Shown: positions 17,550 to 26,024 of the stretch, piece after piece
Layout of the letters: each line of letters opens with the position of its first letter
How positions within the stretch are numbered: position 1 is the first letter of the stretch
Assembly: GCA_903896535.1 (NCBI GenBank)
Contig: CAITYE010000121.1
Location: forward strand, 1-32,207
From: an uncultured Paracraurococcus sp.
Lineage (GTDB): Bacteria; Pseudomonadota; Alphaproteobacteria; Acetobacterales; Acetobacteraceae
Reading direction: 5' to 3'
Length of the DNA stretch: 32,207 nt
Position numbers and translations under genes: made by a program
Notes under the pieces: generated by a model
What the model was told of the DNA's origin: nothing
Database searches by the model: none
What the model saw: only the letters and a program-made list of their open reading frames with translations

Positions 17550-18023
17550 ATGAGCGTCACCCCATTGCCGCTGCAGAGCGAATTTCTGTTCCGCATCGTC
17601 CTGACCGCCGGGGCGCCACAGATGATCGCCACCGGTCCCGGCAAAGAATTACGGGTCGTCCCGGTGATCGGTGGCACTTTCGAAGGCCCGCTCGGCAAGG
17701 GCGAACTGGTGCCCGGCACGACCGCCGACTGGCTGCGGGTGGAACCGGACGGCACCGCGCATATGGATGTGCGCCTGGTTCTCAAGACCACCACTGGCGC
17801 GACCATCTTCATGCATTACGCCGGCGTACGGCATGGCCCGCCAGCGGTGCTGGAACGCCTGGGCCGCGGCGAGACGGTCGATCCTGGCGATTATTATTTC
17901 CGCATCGCCATTCGCTTTGAGACCGGTGATGCCAAGCTCGGCTGGCTGAACCGGACCCTTGCGGTCGGCATCGGCCAGCGCCCGCCGGCCGGGCCCACCT
18001 ACGACATCTACGCGATCAAGTAG
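17550..18023 (+). CDS. DUF3237 domain protein (UPF0311)
   Basis: A 157-aa protein matching the DUF3237 pattern: RVVPVIGGTFEGPLGKGELVPGTTADW near the middle, followed by HMDVRLVLKTTTGATIFMHYAGVRHG and a late DYYFRIAIRFETGD strand. Family members are small beta-barrels of unknown biochemical role, often next to catabolic genes. GGGAGG lies upstream of the ATG. Same strand as the rhodanese and the next small gene. Confidence 0.88.
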   Translation: MSVTPLPLQSEFLFRIVLTAGAPQMIATGPGKELRVVPVIGGTFEGPLGKGELVPGTTADWLRVEPDGTAHMDVRLVLKTTTGATIFMHYAGVRHGPPAVLERLGRGETVDPGDYYFRIAIRFETGDAKLGWLNRTLAVGIGQRPPAGPTYDIYAIK

Positions 18024-18028
18024 CTGGC

Positions 18029-18415
18029 GTGTCTGGCTTCGATACTGGCCTGTTCGGCGCCCCCGGCGGGTATGAGGTGCGTATCCTCGACCTCTCCGGC
18101 GGCAATGGCGCCGACCCCGTGGAGACCGTGCGGGGCTTCCGCACGCTGGAACACGCCAATGCCTTCGCCCGCCGTTATGTGCGCGACAGCCTGGAACGCT
18201 GCCGCGCCAGAGGCATGACGCCGGCGCAGGTGATGGAAGCCTGGTTCGCCTTTGGCGAGGATGCGGAAGTGCTGGGCGGTGCCGAGCAGGCCTGGCGCAG
18301 CGCCGCGGAGCTCAGCGATTTCGCCGCCCGCGCGGCCAGCGATGCCGAGGACCGCAATTGGCGCGCCCTCGATCCCCGCCGCGACGCCGATGCTGAGGAG
18401 GAGGTGGAGGAGTGA
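18029..18415 (+). CDS. Hypothetical protein with acidic C-terminus
   Basis: A 128-aa protein I do not recognise. It begins with GTG five bases after the DUF3237 stop. It has a possible N-terminal beta-rich part (YEVRILDLSGG), a helical middle with NAFARRYVRDSLERCRARG, and an acidic tail ending EEEVEE. No signal peptide or membrane segment. Codon use matches its neighbours. Tight spacing on both sides (gltX begins 49 bases later) supports a real gene. No function is proposed. Confidence 0.65.
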   Translation: MSGFDTGLFGAPGGYEVRILDLSGGNGADPVETVRGFRTLEHANAFARRYVRDSLERCRARGMTPAQVMEAWFAFGEDAEVLGGAEQAWRSAAELSDFAARAASDAEDRNWRALDPRRDADAEEEVEE

Positions 18416-18464
18416 TGGCCCGCGGCCCCTTGCATCGGCGGCCGCTTTGCCCTTTGGCTCCAGG

Positions 18465-19799
18465 ATGAAACTCCGCTTCGCCCCTTCGCCCACCGGTCTG
18501 CTGCATGTCGGCAATGCCAGGGTCGCGCTCGTGAACTGGCTGGCCGCCCGGCAGGCCGGTGGGCATGTCTTGCTACGCCTCGACGATACCGACCTTGAAC
18601 GCAGCAAGGCGGAATACGCCGTGGCGTTGGAGGAGGACCTGCGTTGGCTCGGCCTCGATTGGGACGCGCTGTTCCGCCAGTCTGACCGCCTGGCCCTTTA
18701 TGCCGCAGCCGCGGAGCGGCTGAAGCCCAGCGGCCGGCTCTATCCCTGCTTCGAGAGCGAGGAGGAGCTCCGCTATAAGCGCGAGCAGCAGATCCGTATG
18801 AAGCGCCCGCCGCTGTACGATCGCGGCGCGCTGAAGATGACGCCGGAGCAGTATGAGAGGGCGCTGGCGAACGGCAAGCAGCCCTATTGGCGCTTCAAGC
18901 TCTCCAACCGCAGCATCGAATGGCAGGATGGCGTGCTCGGCCGGCGCATCGTGAAGCTGCCCAGCCTGTCGGACCCCGTGCTGGTCCGCGCCGATGGCTC
19001 GCCGCTCTATACCTTCACCAGCGTGGTGGATGATCTCGAAAGCGGCATCACCCATATCCTCCGCGGGGAGGATCACGTGACCAATACCGGCGTGCAGCTC
19101 GACCTCTGGGAGGCGCTGGGGGGCGATCCGCGCGCGCTGTCCTTCGCGCATTTGCCGCTGCTGACCGATAGCGATGGCGGGCCGCTTTCGAAGCGGCTGG
19201 GCAGCCTCTCGCTCCGCCAGTTGCGGCGCGACGGGATCGAGCCGCCGGCGCTGGCCGGCTATCTCGCCGCGCTCGGCACCTCGCGCGATCCGCAGCCGGC
19301 GACCCCGGCGGCGCTGGTGCCGGGCTTCTCGCTGGGCACCATCGCCCGTTCACCCGCCCGGTTCGATGTGCAGCAACTGCTCGCCCAGAACCGGAAATAC
19401 CTGCATGGCGCGAGCTTCGAGACGGTGCGCGAGCGGCTGCCAAGCGGGGCCGATGCCGCTTTCTGGGAGGCGGTGCGCGGCAATCTCGACCTGTTGAGCG
19501 AGGCCCGTCCCTGGTTCGAGGTGGTGCGCGGCGATTTCATCCCGGAGCCGCAGGCGACGGAAGCCGATTTCCTGCGCGCCGCGCTCGGCGCGCTGCCGGC
19601 CGGCGCTTGCGATTCGACGACCTGGGGGGCCTGGACCGCGGCCTTGAAGGCGGCGACCGGACGGCAAGGCAAGGCGCTGTTCCTGCCGCTCCGCCTCGCT
19701 TTGACCGGGGAGGGGCATGGGCCGGATCTTGGCGCGCTGCTGCCGTTGATTGGGGCCGAAAAGGCGATTCTTCGGCTGCGTCGTGCAGCCGGAGATTAA
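18465..19799 (+). CDS. gltX: Glutamate-tRNA ligase
   Basis: Class I synthetase that charges tRNA(Glu) (and, in many alphaproteobacteria, tRNA(Gln) before amidation). The 444-aa product starts at ATG on MKLRFAPSPTGLLHVGNAR, containing the HIGH-type box HVGN (14-17). GEDHVTNTGVQ follows at about 201-211, and the second signature LSKRLGS at 241-247. The track frame extends 71 codons upstream over the previous gene and has no family character. Alphaproteobacteria often carry two gltX copies; this may be one of them, and its tRNA preference cannot be told here. The C-terminal anticodon-binding part is present but divergent. Confidence 0.95.
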   Translation: MKLRFAPSPTGLLHVGNARVALVNWLAARQAGGHVLLRLDDTDLERSKAEYAVALEEDLRWLGLDWDALFRQSDRLALYAAAAERLKPSGRLYPCFESEEELRYKREQQIRMKRPPLYDRGALKMTPEQYERALANGKQPYWRFKLSNRSIEWQDGVLGRRIVKLPSLSDPVLVRADGSPLYTFTSVVDDLESGITHILRGEDHVTNTGVQLDLWEALGGDPRALSFAHLPLLTDSDGGPLSKRLGSLSLRQLRRDGIEPPALAGYLAALGTSRDPQPATPAALVPGFSLGTIARSPARFDVQQLLAQNRKYLHGASFETVRERLPSGADAAFWEAVRGNLDLLSEARPWFEVVRGDFIPEPQATEADFLRAALGALPAGACDSTTWGAWTAALKAATGRQGKALFLPLRLALTGEGHGPDLGALLPLIGAEKAILRLRRAAGD

Positions 19800-19859
19800 C
19801 CAGGTTCAACCCCAATCCCGCCGCATTTCGCATTAGGATGACGGGGGAGATCACCGCCC

Positions 19860-20699
19860 ATGTCGATCCTGCGCCTGCTCCTTCTCGGCTGCCTCAGCAT
19901 CACCGCCTGCACCCCGCGGCAGGCGCAGGTCTGGAATGGCGCGCGCGGTTACGACGGGCGCGGCGATTATGGGTATGACGTGAGCGGCGCGCGCAGCGCC
20001 GGCGGCGGCTATGGGCGGTCCTATGCCAGCGCCGCCACCTATCGTGCCCGTGCGGCCCGGCGCTACGCCGCCCCGGGGCCGTCGCACGACCCCTGGGGGC
20101 CCCATATCCGCGAAGCGGCAGCCCGCTTTCGGGTGCCGGAAGGCTGGGTGCGCGCCATCATGCAGCAGGAAAGCGGCGGACGGCTTTACTTCGCCAGCGG
20201 CGAGCTGATCACCTCCCGCGCCGGCGCCATGGGGCTGATGCAGGTCATGCCCGGCACCTATGAGGAGCTGCGCCAGCGCTACGGCCTCGGCCCCGATCCC
20301 TATCACCCGCGCGACAACATCCATGCCGGCACCGCCTATATCCGGGAGATGGCGGACCGCTTCGGCGCGCCGTATTTCGCCGCCGCCTATAACGCCGGGC
20401 CGCAGCGGGTCTCCGCCTGGCTGCGCGGGGAAACCTCGCTGCCCAGCGAGACCTCCAACTACCTCGCCAGCGTTGCCCCGCGGCTCGGCCGTGCTTCGGC
20501 CCCAGCCGCCCCAGCCGCCCCGGCCGCGCCGCGGTTGGAGATGGCGGAGGCGCCGGCCGCCGGCGGCGATGGTTTCGCCGCCTATGATCCCGGCGCCGGC
20601 GATGCGCCGCCGCCCGCGAACCCCGCCGATCGCGCTTTTGATGGCGGCGGCCTGATTAGTGCCCAGGCCCCGACAGGGCAGCAATCCTGGCGCTGGTGA
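19860..20699 (+). CDS. Lytic transglycosylase domain lipoprotein
   Basis: Peptidoglycan-cleaving enzyme of the Slt/MltE type, probably anchored in a membrane. The N-terminus carries a lipobox LSITAC with Cys17. A Tyr/Gly/Arg-rich linker leads to the catalytic domain from about residue 80: MQQESGG with catalytic Glu104, then GAMGLMQVMPGT and AAYNAGPQRV, all family signatures. A Pro-Ala-rich tail (APAAPAAPAAP) follows. A GGGAG-containing stretch lies upstream of the ATG. The gene is 60 bases after gltX and 48 before cysS, all on one strand. Confidence 0.93.
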   Translation: MSILRLLLLGCLSITACTPRQAQVWNGARGYDGRGDYGYDVSGARSAGGGYGRSYASAATYRARAARRYAAPGPSHDPWGPHIREAAARFRVPEGWVRAIMQQESGGRLYFASGELITSRAGAMGLMQVMPGTYEELRQRYGLGPDPYHPRDNIHAGTAYIREMADRFGAPYFAAAYNAGPQRVSAWLRGETSLPSETSNYLASVAPRLGRASAPAAPAAPAAPRLEMAEAPAAGGDGFAAYDPGAGDAPPPANPADRAFDGGGLISAQAPTGQQSWRW

Positions 20700-20747
20700 T
20701 CGCTGCGGCTCTTGCCTTCCGGCCGGCTGGGGGCGAAGGAGGCCGCG

Positions 20748-22187
20748 ATGACCGAGCTTGAGCCCGAACTTGTCCTGCACAACAGCCTGACCCGCCAGCG
20801 GGAGCGGTTCGCCCCGCTCGATCCCGGGCATATCCGCATGTATGTCTGCGGGCCGACGGTCTATGATCTCGCGCATCTCGGCAATGCGCGCCCGGTTGTC
20901 GTATTCGACGCGCTGGCCAGGTTGCTGCGCCGGCGCTTCGCGCGACTGACCTATGTGCGCAACATCACCGACGTGGACGATAAGATCAACGCGCGCGCGG
21001 CCGAGACGGGTGAGCCGATCGCTGCCATCACCGCGCGCACCACGGCGGATTTCCAGGCCGATATCGCGGCCCTGGGCGCCTTGCCACCGGATGTGGAGCC
21101 GCGGGCCACGCAATCCATCGCGCCGATGCTGGCGCTGATCGAAAAGCTGGTCGAACGCGGCCATGCCTATGCCGCCGATGGGCATGTGCTGTTCAGCGTG
21201 CCCTCCTTCCCCGAATACGGCGCGCTGTCCGGCCGCAGCCCCGATGAGCTGCTGGCCGGCGCCCGCGTCGATGTCGCGCCCTACAAGCGCGATGCCGGCG
21301 ATTTCGTGCTGTGGAAGCCGAGCCCGCCGGACCTGCCGGGCTGGGACAGCCCCTGGGGCCGTGGGCGCCCGGGCTGGCACATCGAATGCTCCGCCATGTC
21401 GTGGACCGCGCTGGGGGAGGTGTTCGACATCCATGGCGGCGGCCATGACCTGCTATTCCCGCATCACGAGAATGAGGTGGCGCAGAGCCGCTGCGCCTTC
21501 GGCACCCCCACCATGGCCCGCACCTGGCTGCATAACGGCATGCTGCGGGTGGATGGGGAGAAGATGTCGAAGTCGCTCGGCAATTTCCTCACCGTGCGGG
21601 ATATCCTGGCGCGTGGCGCCTGGGCGGGGGAGGCGTTCCGGCTGCTGCTGCTGCGCACGCATTACCGTGCCGATCTCGATTTCAGCTTCGCCGCGCTGGA
21701 TGAGGCCAAGGCCGAGTTGGACGACCACTACGCCATGCTGGCCCGCGCCGTGGCGCCGGCCGACGGCCATTCGGCCGCCGCCGGCGATATGGCGGCCTGG
21801 GCGTTGGCCCCGCTGGCCGAGGATCTGAATACGCCGCTCGCGCTCACCCGGCTGCGCGACCTGCGCACGCTCGAGAATGTGGCGAGTGTGGGCGGCAGTG
21901 CGACCGCCGTGCTGGGGCGTATCGGCCGGCCCTGGCCGGTGGTCGCCGGGCTCGCCGCCGCGGCGTTCCGGGAGGCGGCGGCGGTCCTGGGGATCTGTCC
22001 CTCCGATCCCTCCGGCTGGCTGCGGGGGGAGTCCGATACCGGCTGGATCGAGCAGGCGATCGCCGAACGGCTGGCGGCGCGCAAGGCGCGGGATTTTGCC
22101 CGCGCCGATGCCATCCGCGCCGAGCTCTCCGCCAAGGGGATTATCCTGGAGGACGGCCCGCAGGGCACGGTCTGGAAGCGCGCCTGA
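20748..22187 (+). CDS. cysS: Cysteine-tRNA ligase
   Basis: Class I synthetase charging tRNA(Cys). The 479-aa product shows MYVCGPTVYDLAHLGNARP with the first zinc ligand Cys34 and HIGH-type box HLGN (43-46). Further zinc ligands are Cys214, His239 and Glu243 in FPHHENE, and KMSKS is at 272-276. The start chosen has AAGGAGG upstream; the track ORF begins 12 codons earlier without a site. The stop is only four bases from the stop of the convergent Bug gene. All catalytic signatures are intact. Confidence 0.97.
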   Translation: MTELEPELVLHNSLTRQRERFAPLDPGHIRMYVCGPTVYDLAHLGNARPVVVFDALARLLRRRFARLTYVRNITDVDDKINARAAETGEPIAAITARTTADFQADIAALGALPPDVEPRATQSIAPMLALIEKLVERGHAYAADGHVLFSVPSFPEYGALSGRSPDELLAGARVDVAPYKRDAGDFVLWKPSPPDLPGWDSPWGRGRPGWHIECSAMSWTALGEVFDIHGGGHDLLFPHHENEVAQSRCAFGTPTMARTWLHNGMLRVDGEKMSKSLGNFLTVRDILARGAWAGEAFRLLLLRTHYRADLDFSFAALDEAKAELDDHYAMLARAVAPADGHSAAAGDMAAWALAPLAEDLNTPLALTRLRDLRTLENVASVGGSATAVLGRIGRPWPVVAGLAAAAFREAAAVLGICPSDPSGWLRGESDTGWIEQAIAERLAARKARDFARADAIRAELSAKGIILEDGPQGTVWKRA

Positions 22188-22191
22188 GCGG

Positions 22192-23130
22192 CTATTCGGC
22201 GGTGCGCAGCCCGCCTTCCTCGATGATGCTGGCCATGCGCTGGACATCGGCTGCGACGATGGCGGCGAAGTCGCGCGTCCCGCGATAGACGATCGGCGTC
22301 TGGATGCGGGCATGGCCCTCGATCATCGCCGGCGCCTGCACCGCTTTCGCGCAGGCGTCCTCGAAGCGGGCGATGACGGCGGGCGGCGTATCCTTCGGTG
22401 CGAACAGCCCGTGCCAGATCGAAAACTGCACATCCGTCCCGGCCTCGGCCATGGTTGGCGCGTCGGGGAAATCCGGCAGGCGCCGCGGCCCCAGCACGGC
22501 GATGGCGTGCAGGTTGTTCATCTTCACCGAGGAGGGGTGGTCGTTCATGATCTGCACATCGCCGGTCTGGAACGCCACCATCACATCGCCCGGTCCCTTG
22601 TAGGGCACGTGCACCAGCTTGATGCCGGCGATGCGTGCGAAGGTGACCATCGAAAGATGCGGGGTCGTCCCCGGGCCGGTTGTCGCGAAGGGCATGTTGC
22701 CGTCCATCGACCGGGCCTTGGCGATGACATCGGTCACGGTCCGCAGCCCGGAATTCGGCGGCGTCATCATCACCAGCGGGCTCTGGTTCACCATGCAGAT
22801 CGGCGCGAGGTCGCTGGCCTTGTAGCCGGCGTTCCGCATGAAACTGGGCTGGATGGCGACGGGGCCGATCGGGGTGAAGAGCACTGTCAGCCCGTCGGGC
22901 TTGGCGCGCACCACCTCCGCCGCCGCGATGGTGCCGGCGGCGCCGGTGATGTTCTTCACGACCACCGGCGTGTTCCACATGGGCTGGAATTCCGCCGCCA
23001 GCAGGCGGGCGACGATATCGGCAGCGGAAGCCGGGCCGAAGCTGGTGGTGATGACCACCGGCGCCTGGGCGCGGGCGGGCAGGGCGGCGAGGCACAGCAG
23101 CGCAAGCGCCGCGAGCGGGCGGTATCGCAT
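22192..23130 (-). CDS. Bug/TctC family tripartite tricarboxylate transporter binding protein
   Basis: Periplasmic TTT-class receptor of about 312 aa. N-terminal signal peptide MRYRPLAALALLCLAALPARAQ, then VVITTSFGPASAADIVAR and a VKNITGAAG loop where most family members have VENRPGA. The middle has HVPYKGPGDVMVAFQTGDVQ, the usual ligand-loop region. The track starts at GTG; the next codon is ATG and is preferred. It lies alone, convergent with cysS and divergent from a crotonase gene 79 bases away, so it may share regulation with that gene. No TctAB permease is near. Confidence 0.92.
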   Translation of the reverse strand: MRYRPLAALALLCLAALPARAQAPVVITTSFGPASAADIVARLLAAEFQPMWNTPVVVKNITGAAGTIAAAEVVRAKPDGLTVLFTPIGPVAIQPSFMRNAGYKASDLAPICMVNQSPLVMMTPPNSGLRTVTDVIAKARSMDGNMPFATTGPGTTPHLSMVTFARIAGIKLVHVPYKGPGDVMVAFQTGDVQIMNDHPSSVKMNNLHAIAVLGPRRLPDFPDAPTMAEAGTDVQFSIWHGLFAPKDTPPAVIARFEDACAKAVQAPAMIEGHARIQTPIVYRGTRDFAAIVAADVQRMASIIEEGGLRTAE

Positions 23131-23209
23131 CACCTAGGCGTCTCCCCTATTGTTTTGCACTGAGGCTAAACGCCGGCGCCCCACGTCGGCAATGCGAAAG
23201 GCAGGCACC

Positions 23210-24007
23210 ATGTCCGACGAGTCCCCGCTGAGCATCACGCGCGACGGGCCAGTGGTGCGCGCCGTGATGGACCGCCCGGCGCGGCGCAACGCGCTGTCGG
23301 AAGCGATGGGCGCGGCCTGGGACCGGCTGCTGGCCGATCTTGCTGGCGACCCCACGGCGCGGGTGCTGGTGATCGGCGGTGCCGCTGGGCATTTCTGCGC
23401 CGGGCTCGACCTGACCGAGGTGGCGAGCAGCGAGACGCCGGAACAGAAGCTGGCCCGCCAGCAGGTGCGCAACCGCCGCACCGGGGGGCGCTTCGCCGAT
23501 ATCGCGGCGCTGCCGCAGGTGGTGATTGCGGCGATCGAGGGTAGCTGCCATGCCGGCGGCCTGGGCTTCTGTTGCGCCGCCGATATCGCCATTGCCGCCG
23601 CCAGCGGGCGCTTCTGCGCCCCGGAAGTGCGGCGTGGCCTGGTGCCGGCGCAGATCCTGCCCTGGTTGGCCCGCCGCACCGGCCGCGCCGCAGCGACCCG
23701 GCTGGTGCTGGAAGGTCGGGTGATCGATGCCAACGAGGCAGCGCGGATCGGCCTGGTGCATCAGGTGGCCGCCGATGCGGCAGGCCTGGAAGCGGAGGTG
23801 CAGGCAGCCATCGCCGCCGTCCTGGAAGGCGCACCCGGCGCGCTGGCGGAGACCAAGGCGCTGCTCGCCGCGCTCGGCCCGATCTCGCCAGACGGCTATG
23901 CCGAGGCAGGCGCGGCGGCCTTCGCGCGCACCGCGTCCAGCCCCGAGGCAACGGAGGGCATCGCGGCCTTCAAGGCCAAGCGGAAGCCAGCCTGGGCCGG
24001 CGGGTGA
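23210..24007 (+). CDS. Enoyl-CoA hydratase/isomerase family protein (crotonase)
   Basis: Crotonase-fold enzyme of 265 aa acting on a CoA thioester. The oxyanion-hole elements are present: AGHFCAGLDLTEV (about 59-71) and GSCHAGGLGFCCAADIAIAA (111-130). Where classical hydratases have the first catalytic Glu (GGxxEL), this protein has Cys; the second Glu is kept in CAPEVRRGLVP (Glu139). A one-acid crotonase may act as an isomerase, hydrolase or other family reaction rather than a standard hydratase. Start at the ATG on MSDESPLS; the track's upstream extension is not supported. Divergent from a Bug gene. Confidence 0.88.
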   Translation: MSDESPLSITRDGPVVRAVMDRPARRNALSEAMGAAWDRLLADLAGDPTARVLVIGGAAGHFCAGLDLTEVASSETPEQKLARQQVRNRRTGGRFADIAALPQVVIAAIEGSCHAGGLGFCCAADIAIAAASGRFCAPEVRRGLVPAQILPWLARRTGRAAATRLVLEGRVIDANEAARIGLVHQVAADAAGLEAEVQAAIAAVLEGAPGALAETKALLAALGPISPDGYAEAGAAAFARTASSPEATEGIAAFKAKRKPAWAGG

Positions 24008-24018
24008 CAGGCGGACGC

Positions 24019-24043
24019 TTTTTGCCGGTGATGGCGGCAAAAA
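24019..24043. repeat. Long perfect inverted repeat after the crotonase gene
   Basis: TTTTTGCCG and CGGCAAAAA enclose a seven-base loop, 12 bases after the crotonase stop. The U-rich part precedes the GC stem and A follows, the reverse of a standard intrinsic terminator, so a 3'-end-protecting hairpin or a binding site is more likely than textbook termination. Confidence 0.45.
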
Positions 24044-24132
24044 ACTTGCGAATTCCGTCTGTAGCCGGCAGGTAATACAGAGTATCGACAGTCGAGTCGT
24101 TGTTTTATTCCTGTCTATGAAGAGATGAGCGG

Positions 24133-24801
24133 GTGAACCTGGATCGCGAACAAGTGACGGCAGCGGAACTTGCCGGCTGCCAATTTCGGGAAGCCAAGCC
24201 CGATGAAGTGCAGCGATTCGCCATGCAGCGGCGCATATTTTTTATCGATGGACGGCCGCATCTGGCATTGCGGAGCGATGGTTTTTGCGAAACGGTCGGC
24301 ACGCTGGAGCCATTGATTGCCTATGGCCGTGCCCGCTTGGCGAGCCTGGCTCCGCCGCTGCCCGAGGTGCTCCCGGCACCTGTCGCTGCCGCGATTGATG
24401 AGGCGCCATCGGCACCGCTCCCTGAAGCGATGCCGGAGACACCACCCGAACCTGCGCTGGCAGTGATGCCCGAAGCCGTTGTGGAGCCTGCGGCACCGCC
24501 GGCCCCCAAGCGCCGCGGACGCCCGCCGAAGCTCCGCGATCCGGCAGCTCCGGTCGCCCCGCCAAAGCGACGCGGCAGGCCCCCGAAGATCCGTATCGAG
24601 GCAGCGCCGCAGGCGCTGCCCGCGCCGCCGGCCCCCAAGCTGGTCGCGCTGCCGCGCGCGTTCGAGCCACTCACCGCGGGGGTAGGGGTCGCTGTTGCAC
24701 CCAAGCGCCAGTCCAGCCAGCCTACCGGGCCGCGCTGGCTGACCGCCGGCGCCACGCGGCGCGGTCGGTCCGCCGTGCATTGGAGCACCCGGCGGGGGTA
24801 G
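24133..24801 (+). CDS. AT-hook motif protein
   Basis: A 222-aa protein with two almost identical AT-hook motifs, KRRGRPPKLRD and KRRGRPPKIRI, spaced about 20 residues apart in a Pro/Ala-rich region. AT-hooks bind the minor groove of AT-rich DNA; in a GC-rich genome that would target promoters, transferred genes or nucleoid sites. The N-terminal ~70 residues form a compact, unrecognised domain (LAGCQFREAKPDEVQRF, FFIDGRPHLALR). The C-terminus is basic. GTG start with only a weak ribosome site. It is alone, preceded by a 125-base AT-richer gap that could hold its promoter. Function as a DNA-binding or nucleoid protein is an inference. Confidence 0.72.
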   Translation: MNLDREQVTAAELAGCQFREAKPDEVQRFAMQRRIFFIDGRPHLALRSDGFCETVGTLEPLIAYGRARLASLAPPLPEVLPAPVAAAIDEAPSAPLPEAMPETPPEPALAVMPEAVVEPAAPPAPKRRGRPPKLRDPAAPVAPPKRRGRPPKIRIEAAPQALPAPPAPKLVALPRAFEPLTAGVGVAVAPKRQSSQPTGPRWLTAGATRRGRSAVHWSTRRG

Positions 24802-24857
24802 GAGCGGGCGTCGGGAGCGATTAGGCTTCTCCTCAATCCAAGGAAGGAGCATCCGCC

Positions 24858-25703
24858 ATGCCCACCGCCACCATCCGCGGCGTCGAGCTCGTCTACGAAA
24901 CCCATGGGACCGCCGGGCCCTGGGTTGCCATTTCCCCGGGCGGCCGACGCGGCTTGGTTTCCGTCAAGCCACTGGCGCTGCTGATCGCGGATGCTGGCTA
25001 CCGTGTGCTGATCCACGATCGTCGCAATACCGGCGCGTCCGGCATCGCCTTCGAAGGCGATAGCGAAAGCGTGGAACAGGCCGAGGACCAGCTGGCACTG
25101 ATGCGCCATATCGGCATCACGGGCCCGGCCTATGTCAGCGGCTGTTCTTCCGGCGCGCGGCTGTCGCTGACCCTGGCGATGCGCCACCCGGCAGCGATCA
25201 AGGCGCTGCTGCTGTGGCGGGTGACGGGGGGCGAATACGCGGCGAAGAAGCTCGCCTTCAACTACTACGAACAGTTCATCGCGGTGGCGCGCAAGGGCGG
25301 GATGGAAGCGGTCTGCGAGACCGACCATTTCGGCGCGATGATCAAGGCCAACCCGAAGAACCGGGAGACGCTGCTCGGCCTGGGCGCGGACCACTTCGTC
25401 GCGGCCATGGAGCGCTGGCTGGCCGGCTATCACAAGGGCTCGGCCTATCCGATTAGCGGTGTGCCGCCGGAGGCGATGCGGGCGATGACCTGCCCGGCGA
25501 TCGTGGTCCCCGGCAACGATTTCATCCATCCCCGCGCGCCTGGGCAGGCCGCGCACCGCTTGCTGCCGAACAGCCGCTATGCGGAGATTTTTTCCCATGA
25601 TGTCGAGGTCGATGTCGACTTTGCCGCCTGGGATGCGAAGGACCCGACGCTGGCGGCGATCTTCATCGACTTCCTGCGGGCCAGCGAGGCAGGGAGGGTC
25701 TGA
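24858..25703 (+). CDS. Alpha/beta hydrolase
   Basis: Soluble 281-aa hydrolase with nucleophile elbow GCSSG (Ser97) and an oxyanion-region SPGGRRG near residue 26. HDRRNTGAS after strand 4 is typical of the epoxide-hydrolase/esterase branch. The usual distal His motif is not clear; FSHDVEVDV near residue 246 may supply it. GGAGC lies upstream of the ATG. It is followed after three bases by a DUF1330 gene, so the two form an operon that converges on the minus-strand LLM operon. The substrate is unknown; an ester, lactone or C-C bond is possible. Confidence 0.85.
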   Translation: MPTATIRGVELVYETHGTAGPWVAISPGGRRGLVSVKPLALLIADAGYRVLIHDRRNTGASGIAFEGDSESVEQAEDQLALMRHIGITGPAYVSGCSSGARLSLTLAMRHPAAIKALLLWRVTGGEYAAKKLAFNYYEQFIAVARKGGMEAVCETDHFGAMIKANPKNRETLLGLGADHFVAAMERWLAGYHKGSAYPISGVPPEAMRAMTCPAIVVPGNDFIHPRAPGQAAHRLLPNSRYAEIFSHDVEVDVDFAAWDAKDPTLAAIFIDFLRASEAGRV

Positions 25704-25706
25704 GGC

Positions 25707-26018
25707 GTGGCCAAGGGCTACTTCATCGCCGACATGTTGGCCGGGGCGCCGAATGAGGAAGTGCTGCGCTACCGGGATCAGGTCATGGCGACGCTCACCC
25801 CCTTCGACGGGCGCTTCCTATCCCGGGGCGGCGCCTGGCAGCAGGTGGAAGGCAACCCGATTGCCGAGACGGCAAAGCGGCGCTTCGTGATGTTGGAGTT
25901 CCCCTCCGTCGCCAAGGCGCGCGCTTGGTACGACTCGCCTGCCTATCAGGCGATCCTGCCACTCCGGCTGCGTAACATGGACGGCAGCGCGGTGATTATC
26001 GAAGGGGTGCCGGACTAG
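25707..26018 (+). CDS. DUF1330 domain protein
   Basis: A 103-aa ferredoxin-like (dimeric alpha-beta barrel) protein. DUF1330 features: KGYFIADML at the start, FLSRGGAWQQVEGN in the middle and RFVMLEFPSVAKARAWYDSPAYQAI, the most conserved part. GTG start three bases after the hydrolase stop, with GGGAGG upstream. Family members often accompany catabolic hydrolases, and their reaction is not established. Its stop is six bases from the stop of the convergent HSL-type hydrolase. Confidence 0.92.
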   Translation: MAKGYFIADMLAGAPNEEVLRYRDQVMATLTPFDGRFLSRGGAWQQVEGNPIAETAKRRFVMLEFPSVAKARAWYDSPAYQAILPLRLRNMDGSAVIIEGVPD

Positions 26019-26024
26019 CCCGAC

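Noticed and set aside
18252-18464. N-terminal extension of the gltX ORF
   Set aside because: Overlaps the preceding gene out of frame; MKLRFAPSPTG is the standard GltX start.
19851-21446. 531-aa minus-strand ORF opposite the lytic transglycosylase and cysS
   Set aside because: It is antisense to two genes with intact catalytic motifs; its protein is low-complexity Gly/Ala/Arg without any family signature, as expected for shadows in high-GC DNA.
24019-24048. Canonical Rho-independent terminator
   Set aside because: The T-run is upstream and the A-run downstream of the GC stem on both strands, so the required U-tract after the hairpin is missing.
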